Assembly (NCBI GenBank): GCA_016284315.1
Contig: JAEEOO010000057.1
Location: forward strand, 40,044 to 104,043
From: Lachnospiraceae bacterium
GTDB taxonomy: Bacteria > Bacillota > Clostridia > Lachnospirales > Lachnospiraceae
Reading direction: 5' to 3'
DNA length: 64,000 nucleotides
The notes under the pieces were generated by a model. The model did not search any database. It had not been told where the DNA came from and saw only the letters and a program-made list of their open reading frames with translations. Position numbers and translations under genes: made by a program. This document shows, piece by piece, positions 26,983 through 36,368 of the stretch (the first letter of the stretch is position 1; each line of letters opens with the position of its first letter).

Positions 26983-28617
26983 ATGCCCATTACAGATTTG
27001 CTGGAAAGAAACAGTAAATTATACGGCGACGAGGTTGCTTTGGTTGAGATCAATCCGGAGATCACCGAAGAGCAGCGCGTTACCTGGAAGGAGTATGAAC
27101 TCATTCAGCCCACTTCCCCCTCATATTACAGACGTCAGATCACATGGTCTGTCTTTGATGAAAAGGCAAACCGTGTTGCAAATATGCTTATTGAAATGGG
27201 AATCAAGAAGAATCAGAAGTGTGCGATCCTTCTCATGAACTGCCTTGAGTGGCTTCCCATTTATTTCGGTATCTTAAAAGCCGGTGCGGTAGCCGTTCCT
27301 CTCAATTTCAGATTTGATGCTGAGGAGATTGATTACTGCTTAAAGGCTTCCGATTCCGATGTACTTTTCTACGGTCCCGAATTCATCGGCCGTATTGAAG
27401 ATATCGCAGCAAAGATCAAAAAGAATACACTTCTCTATTTCGTCGGAGATCAGTGTCCTTCATATGCGGAAGATTACTTCCGTCAGGTTTCAAACGCCTC
27501 ATCCTCGGCACCCAGGATCCTTGTTGAAGATACAGACAACGCAGCTATTTACTTTTCCTCAGGAACAACGGGATTCCCCAAGGCGATCCTCCATATCCAC
27601 ACTGCTCTTATGCAGTCTGCAAAGATGGAGGCTATGCATCATGAAACCACTCATGATGACAATTTCCTTTGCATCCCTCCCCTTTATCATACCGGAGCGA
27701 AGATGCACTGGTTCGGTTCACTCTTTACCGGAAGCCGCGCTGTACTCTTAAAGGGACACTCTCCCGAAGCAGTATTTAAGGCTGTTTCCGAAGAGCACTG
27801 TACCATCGTATGGCTTCTTGTACCCTGGGCTCAGGATATCCTTGCTGCCCTTGACGCAGGAAAGCTTAGGATAGAGGATTACAAATTAAGCCAGTGGAGA
27901 CTGATGCACATCGGAGCTCAGCCCATTCCCCCCAGCCTTATTAAGCGCTGGCTTGAATACTTCCCTCACCATAAGTACGACACCAATTACGGACTTTCCG
28001 AGTCCACCGGTCCCGGCTGTGTACACCTTGGAATGGAGAATGTTCACAAGGTTGGAGCCATCGGAAAAGCAGGCTTTGGCTGGAAGACCAAGATTGTTGA
28101 TGAAGAGGGCAAGCCGGTTGAAAAGGGCGAGATCGGAGAGCTTTGCGTTAAAGGCCCCGGCGTCATGGTCGAGTATTACAAGAATCCCGAAGCAACAGCA
28201 GAGATCCTTAAGGACGGCTGGCTCTTTACAGGTGATATGGCAAGAGAAGATGAGGATGGATTTATCTTCCTTGTAGACAGAAAGAAGGATGTTATCATCT
28301 CCGGCGGTGAGAACCTTTATCCCGTTCAGATCGAGAACTTCCTTGTTAAGAATCCCAAGGTACTTGATGCAGCTGTCATCGGACTTCCCGATGCAAGACA
28401 GGGCGAGATCGCTGCGGCCATCATTCAGGTTCGTGAGGGCATGACATTAACAGAAGACGAGATGGAAGAGTTCTGCGTAGACCTTCCCAGATATAAGCGT
28501 CCCAGAAAGTACATCTTTGCCGAGGTACTCCGTAATCCCACCGGCAAGATCGATAAGCCCAGACTCCGCGAAAAGTACTGTGGCGAGAGGCTTGTAGAAA
28601 AGCAGAACATGAGCTAA
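26983..28617 (+). CDS. AMP-dependent acyl-CoA synthetase/ligase
   Basis: IYFSSGTTGFPKAILH, YGLSESTG, GWLFTGDMAREDEDGFIFLVDRKKDVIISGGENLYP, PTGKIDK; start 26983 behind GAGGAG. Confidence 0.92.
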   Translation: MPITDLLERNSKLYGDEVALVEINPEITEEQRVTWKEYELIQPTSPSYYRRQITWSVFDEKANRVANMLIEMGIKKNQKCAILLMNCLEWLPIYFGILKAGAVAVPLNFRFDAEEIDYCLKASDSDVLFYGPEFIGRIEDIAAKIKKNTLLYFVGDQCPSYAEDYFRQVSNASSSAPRILVEDTDNAAIYFSSGTTGFPKAILHIHTALMQSAKMEAMHHETTHDDNFLCIPPLYHTGAKMHWFGSLFTGSRAVLLKGHSPEAVFKAVSEEHCTIVWLLVPWAQDILAALDAGKLRIEDYKLSQWRLMHIGAQPIPPSLIKRWLEYFPHHKYDTNYGLSESTGPGCVHLGMENVHKVGAIGKAGFGWKTKIVDEEGKPVEKGEIGELCVKGPGVMVEYYKNPEATAEILKDGWLFTGDMAREDEDGFIFLVDRKKDVIISGGENLYPVQIENFLVKNPKVLDAAVIGLPDARQGEIAAAIIQVREGMTLTEDEMEEFCVDLPRYKRPRKYIFAEVLRNPTGKIDKPRLREKYCGERLVEKQNMS

Positions 28618-28712
28618 GTAACAAAGTACTTTTCTATATCGAAATACTTTGATATAATATTAACGATTAAATATTTCCGATGGGATTTGCCTGAATCCTT
28701 TGAGAAACAGAA

Positions 28713-30560
28713 ATGAAAAACGGAAAAAAGATCGTTGCACTATGCACGTCAAGAATTTATGACCCGCAAATACAGGGCTATGTGGAAATCCTCAACGAGA
28801 GTCTTAAAAAGCAAGACGCCCGTTTGTGGATTTATGCCATAAATGCGGATATATACTGGAAAGAAGATAATTTACCCGCGGAGACACACGTATTTGATTT
28901 CATCAGATACGATTATGTCGACGTGGTTATTATTATGGACGAAAAGATCAAGAGCCGTGGTATTTCCCGGAAGATCATCAAGGATGCTTCCGGCCACAAT
29001 GTGCCCGTGATCGTTGTTGACGGAAAATATGAAGGTACCGTCAGCATTAATTATGACTATGCCGCCGGCTTTGAACAGATCGTGCGCCATGTTGTGGAAC
29101 ATCATGGTGTTAAGAAACCTCATTACATGGCCGGATTCAAGGACAATAAATTCTCCGAAGAAAGAAAAGAAGTATTTAAAAAAGTCATCGAAGAAAATGG
29201 TATACCTTTTGATGAATCAATGGTAAGCTACGGCGATTTCTGGGCCATCCCCGCAAGAGCTGCAGCTCAGAAGCTTATTGATGAAAAGAGGATTCCGGAA
29301 GCTATCATTTGTGCCAACGATATCATGGCTATAAATGTATGCGATGTCTTTAAGGAAAACGGCTATAAGATCCCCGAAGATGTTATCGTTACAGGATTTG
29401 ACGGATATGACGAAGCGCTCCTGGCAAACCCGGGAGTAACTACTGTAAGCTGTAAGACACAGGGACTTGCAGATACAGTCACCAATGTTATATTTGAATG
29501 CTTCGAAGGAAAGAATAAGGACGAGTACAGTGTTCTTCCTGTTTTGATGGAAAACGAATCCTGCGGATGCGATCATAATGCTTCTGCGGAAGTCATGCTG
29601 ATGCGCAGATTCAACAACAATTTCTACCGCTTCCAGGATGATATCAGGGAGTACCAGGGAATCTCCGTTGCCATGCAGGTAAGTCAGACAAGAGAGCAGA
29701 TGATGATCTGCCTTCACAGCTATTTCACGAGAAATATGTGCTGTATCGTAAATGCTGACTGTTTTGAAAGTGACAGGAACTTCTTCCTTGAGAAAGAGCA
29801 CAGCGACAAGTACCGTATCCTTTACGATCCTTATCATTATTCTGCTTATCCCGATCCTTTTGATCTTGCGGATGTGGTCCCTGAATATGAGAAGCGCGTG
29901 GAAACCGGATATCCCCTTATTTTCAACGCACTTGACTTCATGGGAAAAACCTTTGGTTATGTATGCTATCTTTTTGAGAACTACGACATAATAGATTATT
30001 CCAAGACCACAAGCCTTACCCATACCGTAGACAGCGGCCTTGGCGGATACGTAAATATGCAGTATCAGCATTATCTTATGGGAAGACTTGAAGAGACCTA
30101 TAAGACCGATGCTTTGACAGGTCTCAGCAATAGACTTGCATCCCATGTAGCATTTGAGGAACTAAAGAATGATCCCGAGGCTCAGGGAAAGCCTCTGACA
30201 GTTATCATGTCGGACCTTGACGGACTTAAGAAGATCAACGATTCCCTTGGACACAGCGCAGGAGACAAAGCTATCGCATCTGTTGCGGAAGCCCTTAAAA
30301 ACTCATGCCCGGAGGGTTCCATCTGCGTACGCTTCGGTGGCGACGAGATGCTGGCATTTATCGTGGGAGATTGCGACTGCGAGGAGATCATAAGAAATAT
30401 AAAATCAAAGCTTATCGAGAAGAGCGAAGAGTGCGGAATAAGGATCTCTGCCAGCTGCGGTTATTACATAACGACTCTCGATCAACATACGGACATTGAT
30501 TCGGTCATTAGAAAAGCTGATGAGCGAATGTATGAGAATAAACATAAAGATTCCGAATAG
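28713..30560 (+). CDS. LacI/PBP-type ligand-binding domain fused to GGDEF diguanylate cyclase (no HTH, no obvious TM)
   Basis: N-terminus KIVALCTSRIYDPQIQGYVEIL...AIICANDIMAINVCDVFKENGYKIPEDVIVTGFDGYDEA typical of LacI effector domains; C-terminus DALTGLSNRLA...VRFGGDEMLAFIVG. Confidence 0.9.
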   Translation: MKNGKKIVALCTSRIYDPQIQGYVEILNESLKKQDARLWIYAINADIYWKEDNLPAETHVFDFIRYDYVDVVIIMDEKIKSRGISRKIIKDASGHNVPVIVVDGKYEGTVSINYDYAAGFEQIVRHVVEHHGVKKPHYMAGFKDNKFSEERKEVFKKVIEENGIPFDESMVSYGDFWAIPARAAAQKLIDEKRIPEAIICANDIMAINVCDVFKENGYKIPEDVIVTGFDGYDEALLANPGVTTVSCKTQGLADTVTNVIFECFEGKNKDEYSVLPVLMENESCGCDHNASAEVMLMRRFNNNFYRFQDDIREYQGISVAMQVSQTREQMMICLHSYFTRNMCCIVNADCFESDRNFFLEKEHSDKYRILYDPYHYSAYPDPFDLADVVPEYEKRVETGYPLIFNALDFMGKTFGYVCYLFENYDIIDYSKTTSLTHTVDSGLGGYVNMQYQHYLMGRLEETYKTDALTGLSNRLASHVAFEELKNDPEAQGKPLTVIMSDLDGLKKINDSLGHSAGDKAIASVAEALKNSCPEGSICVRFGGDEMLAFIVGDCDCEEIIRNIKSKLIEKSEECGIRISASCGYYITTLDQHTDIDSVIRKADERMYENKHKDSE

Positions 30561-30600
30561 AAATAAGAGAACAATAACAGAGTTATAACAACAGATATAA

Positions 30601-30636
30601 AAAATCACTCGCTTAAATAAGTGAGTGATTTTTTAT
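30601..30636. terminator. Bidirectional terminator
   Basis: AAAAATCACTCGCTTA-AA-TAAGTGAGTGATTTTTT. Confidence 0.85.
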
Positions 30637-30661
30637 TGGGATCGTTTATGAAATTATATGA

Positions 30662-31471
30662 TCAAACTTTAATGATATTAAGATCTCCGAAGCTTACGGA
30701 GCCGTCGATAACACATTTCACGCCGCCCTCTTCGCCGGGGATTGATGAAGCATTATCGGTGCAGTCACCCATTGAAACGGCTACTTTGTTATTTACGTTC
30801 CATTCTCTGGGAATGTAGAGGTTCATCTCTCCAAATGCAACCTTGGTATGGATAGAAACTTCGCCGCCGGGAACCTGAGCCCTTTCAAAGTAAGCGGAGA
30901 GTTCACCAAACTCGCTGGAAAGATCTGCGGTCTTTAAATTTCTTGAAGTAATGTACTTGGTGCCTGATCCCATCTTGATGGAGTGGTAAATATATTCGTT
31001 ATCGTCGCTAAAATCGGAATTTCCGTTATTCTCGGTGAAATCTACGTTGATGGTGGGACCGTCGTCTTTGAATCCGTCCTTAAAACCCTGCTTAAATTCT
31101 TTTGCACTGCTCTTAAAATGTCTCTTGATCCAGTGTGAAGGAAGGAGTTTTTCAAAGGCAATGGTAAGAAGAAGGGCTACGACAAGAACGATCCAGGGAG
31201 TGATGGCTGTGATGCCAAGGGGTTCGTCAAATATGATGGCCAGTATTGCCAGGGGGAAGAATATTCCCACATAGTTAATGTCTATGATGCTGTGGAATAT
31301 TATAACTACCATAATGACAGCGATGATAAGCTGCCAGATGGCGATCTGTCCGAAGGCTTCGGGAAGTGCGAATACATCCAGCTTCCAAAGGATCAGTGAA
31401 GCGGACAATGCTAATAAAAGTATTGCTGTTAAAATGTTTTTGATTCTGTTTCTCATGTTTTTTCTCCTCAT
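30662..31471 (-). CDS. LiaF-like membrane protein (cell wall-active antibiotic response family)
   Basis: TM-rich N-terminus, beta-rich C-terminus GGEVSIHTKVAFGEMNLYIPREWNVNNKVAVSMGDC. Confidence 0.8.
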   Translation of the reverse strand: MRRKNMRNRIKNILTAILLLALSASLILWKLDVFALPEAFGQIAIWQLIIAVIMVVIIFHSIIDINYVGIFFPLAILAIIFDEPLGITAITPWIVLVVALLLTIAFEKLLPSHWIKRHFKSSAKEFKQGFKDGFKDDGPTINVDFTENNGNSDFSDDNEYIYHSIKMGSGTKYITSRNLKTADLSSEFGELSAYFERAQVPGGEVSIHTKVAFGEMNLYIPREWNVNNKVAVSMGDCTDNASSIPGEEGGVKCVIDGSVSFGDLNIIKV

Positions 31472-31474
31472 ATA

Positions 31475-31930
31475 TTACGGTGCTAAATGCTCTTTAAGAG
31501 CCTTGTAATAATTTCTTGAACAGTAAACGATCTTGTGTGTTCCTGCGAATTCCACTTTGCTTGCTCCCGTCAGGTTCTTGGTTATGGAGTAAACCTTGTG
31601 GGTGTTAAGGATAGTGGATTTTGAAACTCTCATAAAGTAGGGCGGAAGCATTTCTTCCAATTCGTATAGCTTGTACTTTACTTCGAAAACGTCCTTTGCC
31701 GTGTGGGCATGTATAATGCCCTCGTCCGTTTCAAAGAAAAGTATGTTGCTCACGGGGAAGAAGTATTCCGAATCTTCTTTATAGAAGTTCAGCTGACTTT
31801 TTTGGCTGCCGGCTTCTGTGAGTAGCCGTTGGATCTCCAGTACCCGCCCGTCAACTTCGGGACATTTAATTGTTACTTCGCATCCGGTAAGTTCCGGATC
31901 GATCTCAATTTTTACCTTTAAGTTGTTCAT
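31475..31930 (-). CDS. LytTR-family DNA-binding regulator
   Basis: ILFFETDEGIIHAHTAKDVFEVKYKLYELEEMLPPYFMRVSKSTILNTHKVYSI typical LytTR. Confidence 0.9.
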   Translation of the reverse strand: MNNLKVKIEIDPELTGCEVTIKCPEVDGRVLEIQRLLTEAGSQKSQLNFYKEDSEYFFPVSNILFFETDEGIIHAHTAKDVFEVKYKLYELEEMLPPYFMRVSKSTILNTHKVYSITKNLTGASKVEFAGTHKIVYCSRNYYKALKEHLAP

Positions 31931-32074
31931 ACGCTTTCTTTTTCTATATAAATTGTTCGCGAACTTTCTTGATAATCACATTATACACAATGGTTATATA
32001 AAATAAATACTTTTACGGTAAGAGGTAAGGATTTTGAGGTAAGAAGTAAAAATATGATGATACCGCGTAAATAC

Positions 32075-32140
32075 TTGAATAAATGATAATAATTTGCTAT
32101 TATCTTAGTATCTGCGATTTAGCAGTTTAAAGAGCTAAAG
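32075..32140 (+). promoter_or_regulatory. Promoter of ior operon with candidate operator site C
   Basis: TTGAAT-N17-TATTAT (32075-32103); TTTAGCAGTTTAAAGAGCTAAAG (32118-32140). Confidence 0.7.
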
Positions 32141-32190
32141 AATGAATTTTTATTCATTGAAAAATAAGAAGAAAAAGTTCGGAGGTTTTT

Positions 32191-33948
32191 ATGGCAAACA
32201 GTTCAAAACAGCTTATGCTGGGCAATAAGGCCATCGCAAGAGGTCTTTTTGAAGCCGGTGTATGTTTTATCTCCAGTTATCCCGGAACTCCCTCTACGGA
32301 GGTTACCGAGGAAGCGGCTAAATATGACGAGATCTACTGTGAGTGGGCTCCAAATGAGAAGGTGGCTATGGAAGCCGCATTCGGAGCGTGCCTTGCAGGA
32401 AAGCGTTCCTTCTGCGCTCAGAAGCATGTTGGACTTAATGTGGCAGCGGATCCCCTTTACACCATGTCTTATACCGGTGTTAACGCAGGAATGGTAGTTC
32501 TTGTGGCAGACGATCCCGGAATGCACTCATCCCAGAATGAGCAGGACAGCCGTTATCATGCCATCGCATCGAAGGTTCCCATGCTCGAGCCCGCTGATTC
32601 GGAGGAAGCTCTTGAGTTTACAAAAGAGGCCTTTGAGATTTCTGAAAAATATGATACTCCCGTTCTTATCAAGATGTGCACAAGAGTGGCTCATTCTCAG
32701 TCCGTAGTTGAAACCGGAGAGAGAAATGTTCCCTCTAAGACATATGAAAAGGACATCGCTAAATATGTTATGATGCCCGGCAACGCAAAGAAGCGTCATC
32801 CCTTCGTTGAGGAGAGAACCGCTAAATTACGCGAGTATGCCGAGACTGCTCCAATCAATAAAGTATTCATGGGCGGAACAAAGGTAGGTATCATTACATC
32901 ATCCACTTCATATCAGTATGTACGTGAAGTATTTGGAGACAGCGTAAGCGTTCTTAAGCTTGGAATGGTTAATCCTCTTCCCGAGAAGCTCATTAAGGAC
33001 TTCGCCGCAAAGGTTGAGGAACTATATGTAGTCGAGGAACTTGATCCCATTATCGAGAACCATGTAAAGGCTCTGGGACTTAAGGTATCCGGAAAGGATA
33101 TCCTTCCTATCTGTGATGAATTCTCCCAGACCAAGGTTGCAGATGCCTTCGGAAAGGAAACTCCCTGCGGATTAAAGATTGACGACGAGATCCCGGGACG
33201 CCCTCCCGTAATGTGCGCAGGATGCCCTCACAGAGGTCTTTTCTATGTATTAAAGCAGAATAAGTGTACCGTACTCGGAGACATAGGATGCTATACTCTT
33301 GGCGCCGTTCCTCCTCTTTCAACCATCGAGATGACTCTTTGCATGGGCGCATCCATCGGTGCTCTTCACGGATTCAACAAAGTCCTTGGAGGAGAGGCTG
33401 AGAAGCATACCGTTGCCGTTATCGGAGATTCTACCTTTATGCACTCCGGTATGACCGGTCTTGCAAACGTTGCATACAACCAGACCAATTCCACTGTTAT
33501 TATCCTTGATAACTCCATCACCGGTATGACGGGGCACCAGCAGAACCCCACTACCGGCTACAATATCAAGGGAGATCCCGCAGGAAAGATCGATCTTGAA
33601 GCTCTTGTCAGAGCAATGGGTATTGAACATGTAAGAGTTGTTGACCCCTATGATCTTGCGCAGTGCGATAAAGTGATCAAGGAAGAACTTGAAGTAGAAG
33701 CACCATCGGTTATTATTTCAAGACGTCCTTGTGCTCTTCTTAAGTATGTAAAGCACAACGCTCCTCTTAAAGTAGATAAGGATAAGTGCGTTGGATGTAA
33801 GTCCTGCATGAGGATCGGTTGTCCCGCGATCTCAATAAGAGACGGCAAGGCAGTCATTGATGAGACCCTTTGCGTCGGATGTAACGTCTGCACACAGCTT
33901 TGTAAATTGGGAGCGCTCTGCCCCGGATGTGAAGGAGGGGACAAATAA
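32191..33948 (+). CDS. iorA: Indolepyruvate ferredoxin oxidoreductase, alpha subunit
   Basis: GNKAIARGLFEAGVCFISSYPGTPSTE; GDIGCYTLG; GDSTFMHSGMTGLANVAYN; C-terminal CVGCKSCMRIGCP/CVGCNVCTQLCKLGAL clusters. Confidence 0.96.
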   Translation: MANSSKQLMLGNKAIARGLFEAGVCFISSYPGTPSTEVTEEAAKYDEIYCEWAPNEKVAMEAAFGACLAGKRSFCAQKHVGLNVAADPLYTMSYTGVNAGMVVLVADDPGMHSSQNEQDSRYHAIASKVPMLEPADSEEALEFTKEAFEISEKYDTPVLIKMCTRVAHSQSVVETGERNVPSKTYEKDIAKYVMMPGNAKKRHPFVEERTAKLREYAETAPINKVFMGGTKVGIITSSTSYQYVREVFGDSVSVLKLGMVNPLPEKLIKDFAAKVEELYVVEELDPIIENHVKALGLKVSGKDILPICDEFSQTKVADAFGKETPCGLKIDDEIPGRPPVMCAGCPHRGLFYVLKQNKCTVLGDIGCYTLGAVPPLSTIEMTLCMGASIGALHGFNKVLGGEAEKHTVAVIGDSTFMHSGMTGLANVAYNQTNSTVIILDNSITGMTGHQQNPTTGYNIKGDPAGKIDLEALVRAMGIEHVRVVDPYDLAQCDKVIKEELEVEAPSVIISRRPCALLKYVKHNAPLKVDKDKCVGCKSCMRIGCPAISIRDGKAVIDETLCVGCNVCTQLCKLGALCPGCEGGDK

Positions 33949-33949
33949 G

Positions 33950-34522
33950 ATGGAAACAAAGAATATCATGATAGTAGGCGTTGGCGGTCAGGGTTCCTTA
34001 CTTGCCAGCAAGATATTGGGACACCTTTTCCTTTCACAGGGATATGATGTAAAGGTTTCGGAAGTTCACGGAATGAGCCAGCGTGGCGGAAGTGTTGTTA
34101 CTTACGTAAGATACGGTGACAAGGTTTATTCACCTGTCATCGATGAGGGTGAGGCTGATTATATAGTTTCTTTCGAGATCCTTGAGGCAGCAAGATGGCT
34201 TCCTTACCTTAAGAAGGAAGGTCAGATCGTTACCAATACCCAGCAGATCGATCCCATGCCCGTTATCACAGGAGCTGCAAAGTATCCTGAGGATCTTGCT
34301 GATAAGATTAAAAATGCAGGTGCGAAGATCGATGCCATCGACTGTCTTGCGAAAGCAAAAGAGGCAGGAAGCGCTAAGGCTGTAAATATTGTCCTTCTCG
34401 GAAGGCTTTCTCATTACTTTGATATTCCCGAGGAGGCCTGGATGGCTTCACTTGAGGCAAATGTCCCCGCAAAGTTTTTGGAGATGAACAAGAAAGCATT
34501 TGAACTTGGCAAGAACGCATAA
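33950..34522 (+). CDS. iorB: Indolepyruvate ferredoxin oxidoreductase, beta subunit
   Basis: NIMIVGVGGQGSLLASKILG; VSEVHGMSQRGGSVVTYVRYG; start 33950. Confidence 0.96.
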   Translation: METKNIMIVGVGGQGSLLASKILGHLFLSQGYDVKVSEVHGMSQRGGSVVTYVRYGDKVYSPVIDEGEADYIVSFEILEAARWLPYLKKEGQIVTNTQQIDPMPVITGAAKYPEDLADKIKNAGAKIDAIDCLAKAKEAGSAKAVNIVLLGRLSHYFDIPEEAWMASLEANVPAKFLEMNKKAFELGKNA

Positions 34523-34589
34523 ATCAAATGTATAACTAACTTGGTTTAGAGGCATAATATTATTACTTATGAAAGGGGTTTTAGGCACC

Positions 34590-35891
34590 ATGGAAAGGTA
34601 CTATCAGGAAGAAATCGAATGTGCGCCTTATGAAAAGATAAGGCAGATTCAGAGCGAAAGACTGGTTCAGCAGGTCAAGAGAGTATGGGATAATGTTCCC
34701 TACTATCGCAAGAAAATGGAAGAGAAGGGCGTGACCCCCGAGGACATTAAGTCGGTGGACGATCTTCACAAGCTTCCCTTTTTATCAAAATATGACCTTC
34801 GCGAAGCATATCCCTACGGACTTCTTGGTAAGCCCTTGTCAGAGTGCGTACGTATCCACTCCACATCCGGAACCACCGGTAAGCGCGTGGTTGCCTATTA
34901 CACACAGCATGATATAGACCTTTGGGAGGACTGCTGCGCAAGAGCCCTTATGGCAGCAGGCGCCACCAATGAAGACGTGGTTCAGGTCGCATACGGTTAC
35001 GGCCTTTTTACAGGCGGTGCGGGACTTCACGGCGGATCTCATAAAGTTGGATCCCTTACCGTTCCCATCAGCTCAGGTAACACCGATCGTCAGATCATGT
35101 TTGCCATGGATCTTTCGGCAACAATCCTTTGCTGCACTCCCAGCTATGCGGCATATCTTGGTGAGCGAATGAAGGAACTGGGCTACGGTCCCGATGACAT
35201 TCCTCTTAAGGCCGGAATCTTCGGCGCGGAGGCATGGAGCGAAGAGATGAGAAAGAGCATCGAGGAGACCCTCGGTATCAAGGCTTATGATATCTATGGT
35301 CTTACCGAACTTTCCGGTCCCGGCGTTGCCTTTGAATGCTCAGCCCAGAGCGGAATGCATATTAATGAAGACCACTTTATCGCAGAGATCATCGATCCTG
35401 ATACAGAGGAAGTCCTTCCTGAAGGAAGCATCGGTGAGCTTGTGTTCACGGCAGTAGATAAAGAGGCCTTTCCTATGATAAGATATAGGACAAGAGATAT
35501 ATGTAAGCTGACCCGTGAAAAGTGCTCCTGTGGAAGAACCCATGTTAAGATGGCTAAGCCCATGGGAAGAAGCGATGATATGCTCATTATCCGTGGCGTA
35601 AACGTATTCCCCAGCCAGATCGAGACAGTTCTTCTAAACAATGGTTACGCAGCAAACTACCAGATCATCGTAGACCGTGTAAACAATACGGATACCTTCG
35701 ATGTACAGGTTGAGATGACTCCCGAGATGTTTACCGATAACATCGGCGAGATCGAGGCACATCAGAGAAAGCTTTCAGACGATCTCAAGGCAATGCTTGG
35801 TATCAAGGCTAAGGTTTCACTTCTTGCTCCCAAGTCTATCGCACGTAGCGAAGGAAAAGCCGTCAGAGTTGTTGATAAGAGAAAAATATAG
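34590..35891 (+). CDS. paaK: Phenylacetate-CoA ligase
   Basis: RIHSTSGTTGKRVVAYYTQHD; YGLTELSGPG; RSDDMLIIRGVNVFPSQIE; start probably 34590. Confidence 0.94.
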   Translation: MERYYQEEIECAPYEKIRQIQSERLVQQVKRVWDNVPYYRKKMEEKGVTPEDIKSVDDLHKLPFLSKYDLREAYPYGLLGKPLSECVRIHSTSGTTGKRVVAYYTQHDIDLWEDCCARALMAAGATNEDVVQVAYGYGLFTGGAGLHGGSHKVGSLTVPISSGNTDRQIMFAMDLSATILCCTPSYAAYLGERMKELGYGPDDIPLKAGIFGAEAWSEEMRKSIEETLGIKAYDIYGLTELSGPGVAFECSAQSGMHINEDHFIAEIIDPDTEEVLPEGSIGELVFTAVDKEAFPMIRYRTRDICKLTREKCSCGRTHVKMAKPMGRSDDMLIIRGVNVFPSQIETVLLNNGYAANYQIIVDRVNNTDTFDVQVEMTPEMFTDNIGEIEAHQRKLSDDLKAMLGIKAKVSLLAPKSIARSEGKAVRVVDKRKI

Positions 35892-35903
35892 GAGGTAAGG
35901 GTT

Positions 35904-36338
35904 ATGTCAGTTAAACAGATTTCAGTTTTCCTGGAGAATAAGCCCGGATCATTAAAAAAGTTGACCGGCGTTCTCGCAGAGCATAAAATAGATATGAGAG
36001 CAATATCTATGGTCGAGACCAGAGATTTCGGTATTGCCAGGATCGTTGTTGACGATCCCTTCACCGCCGCTAATATCCTTAAGGAAGAGGATTTCATCTC
36101 AAAACTTAATTCAGTGCTTGTAGTTGAGATCCCCGATGAGACCGGCGGACTTGATAAGCTTATCAATATCTTTACCGAAGCAGAAGTAAATATTGAATAT
36201 ATGTATGCCGTATCCGCCCACAGGACCACCAAAAAGGCTTGTATGATCTTCCGTGTTGCAGACACCAAGGCTGCGGAAGCAAGGTTATTGGCAAAAGGCT
36301 TGAAGATTCTTACACAGGATGAGGTAATGGACATTTAA
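35904..36338 (+). CDS. Tandem ACT-domain protein
   Basis: VKQISVFLENKPGSLKKLTGVLAEHKIDMRAIS; VVEIPDETGGLDKLINIFTEAEVNIEYMYA. Confidence 0.93.
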   Translation: MSVKQISVFLENKPGSLKKLTGVLAEHKIDMRAISMVETRDFGIARIVVDDPFTAANILKEEDFISKLNSVLVVEIPDETGGLDKLINIFTEAEVNIEYMYAVSAHRTTKKACMIFRVADTKAAEARLLAKGLKILTQDEVMDI

Positions 36339-36368
36339 CAGATCTACGTTTAAAAATAGGTAATCTGT

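Noticed and set aside
29217-30146. 309-aa minus-strand ORF
   Set aside because: Fully antisense to the LacI-GGDEF gene, with no recognisable domain; a shadow ORF from codon bias
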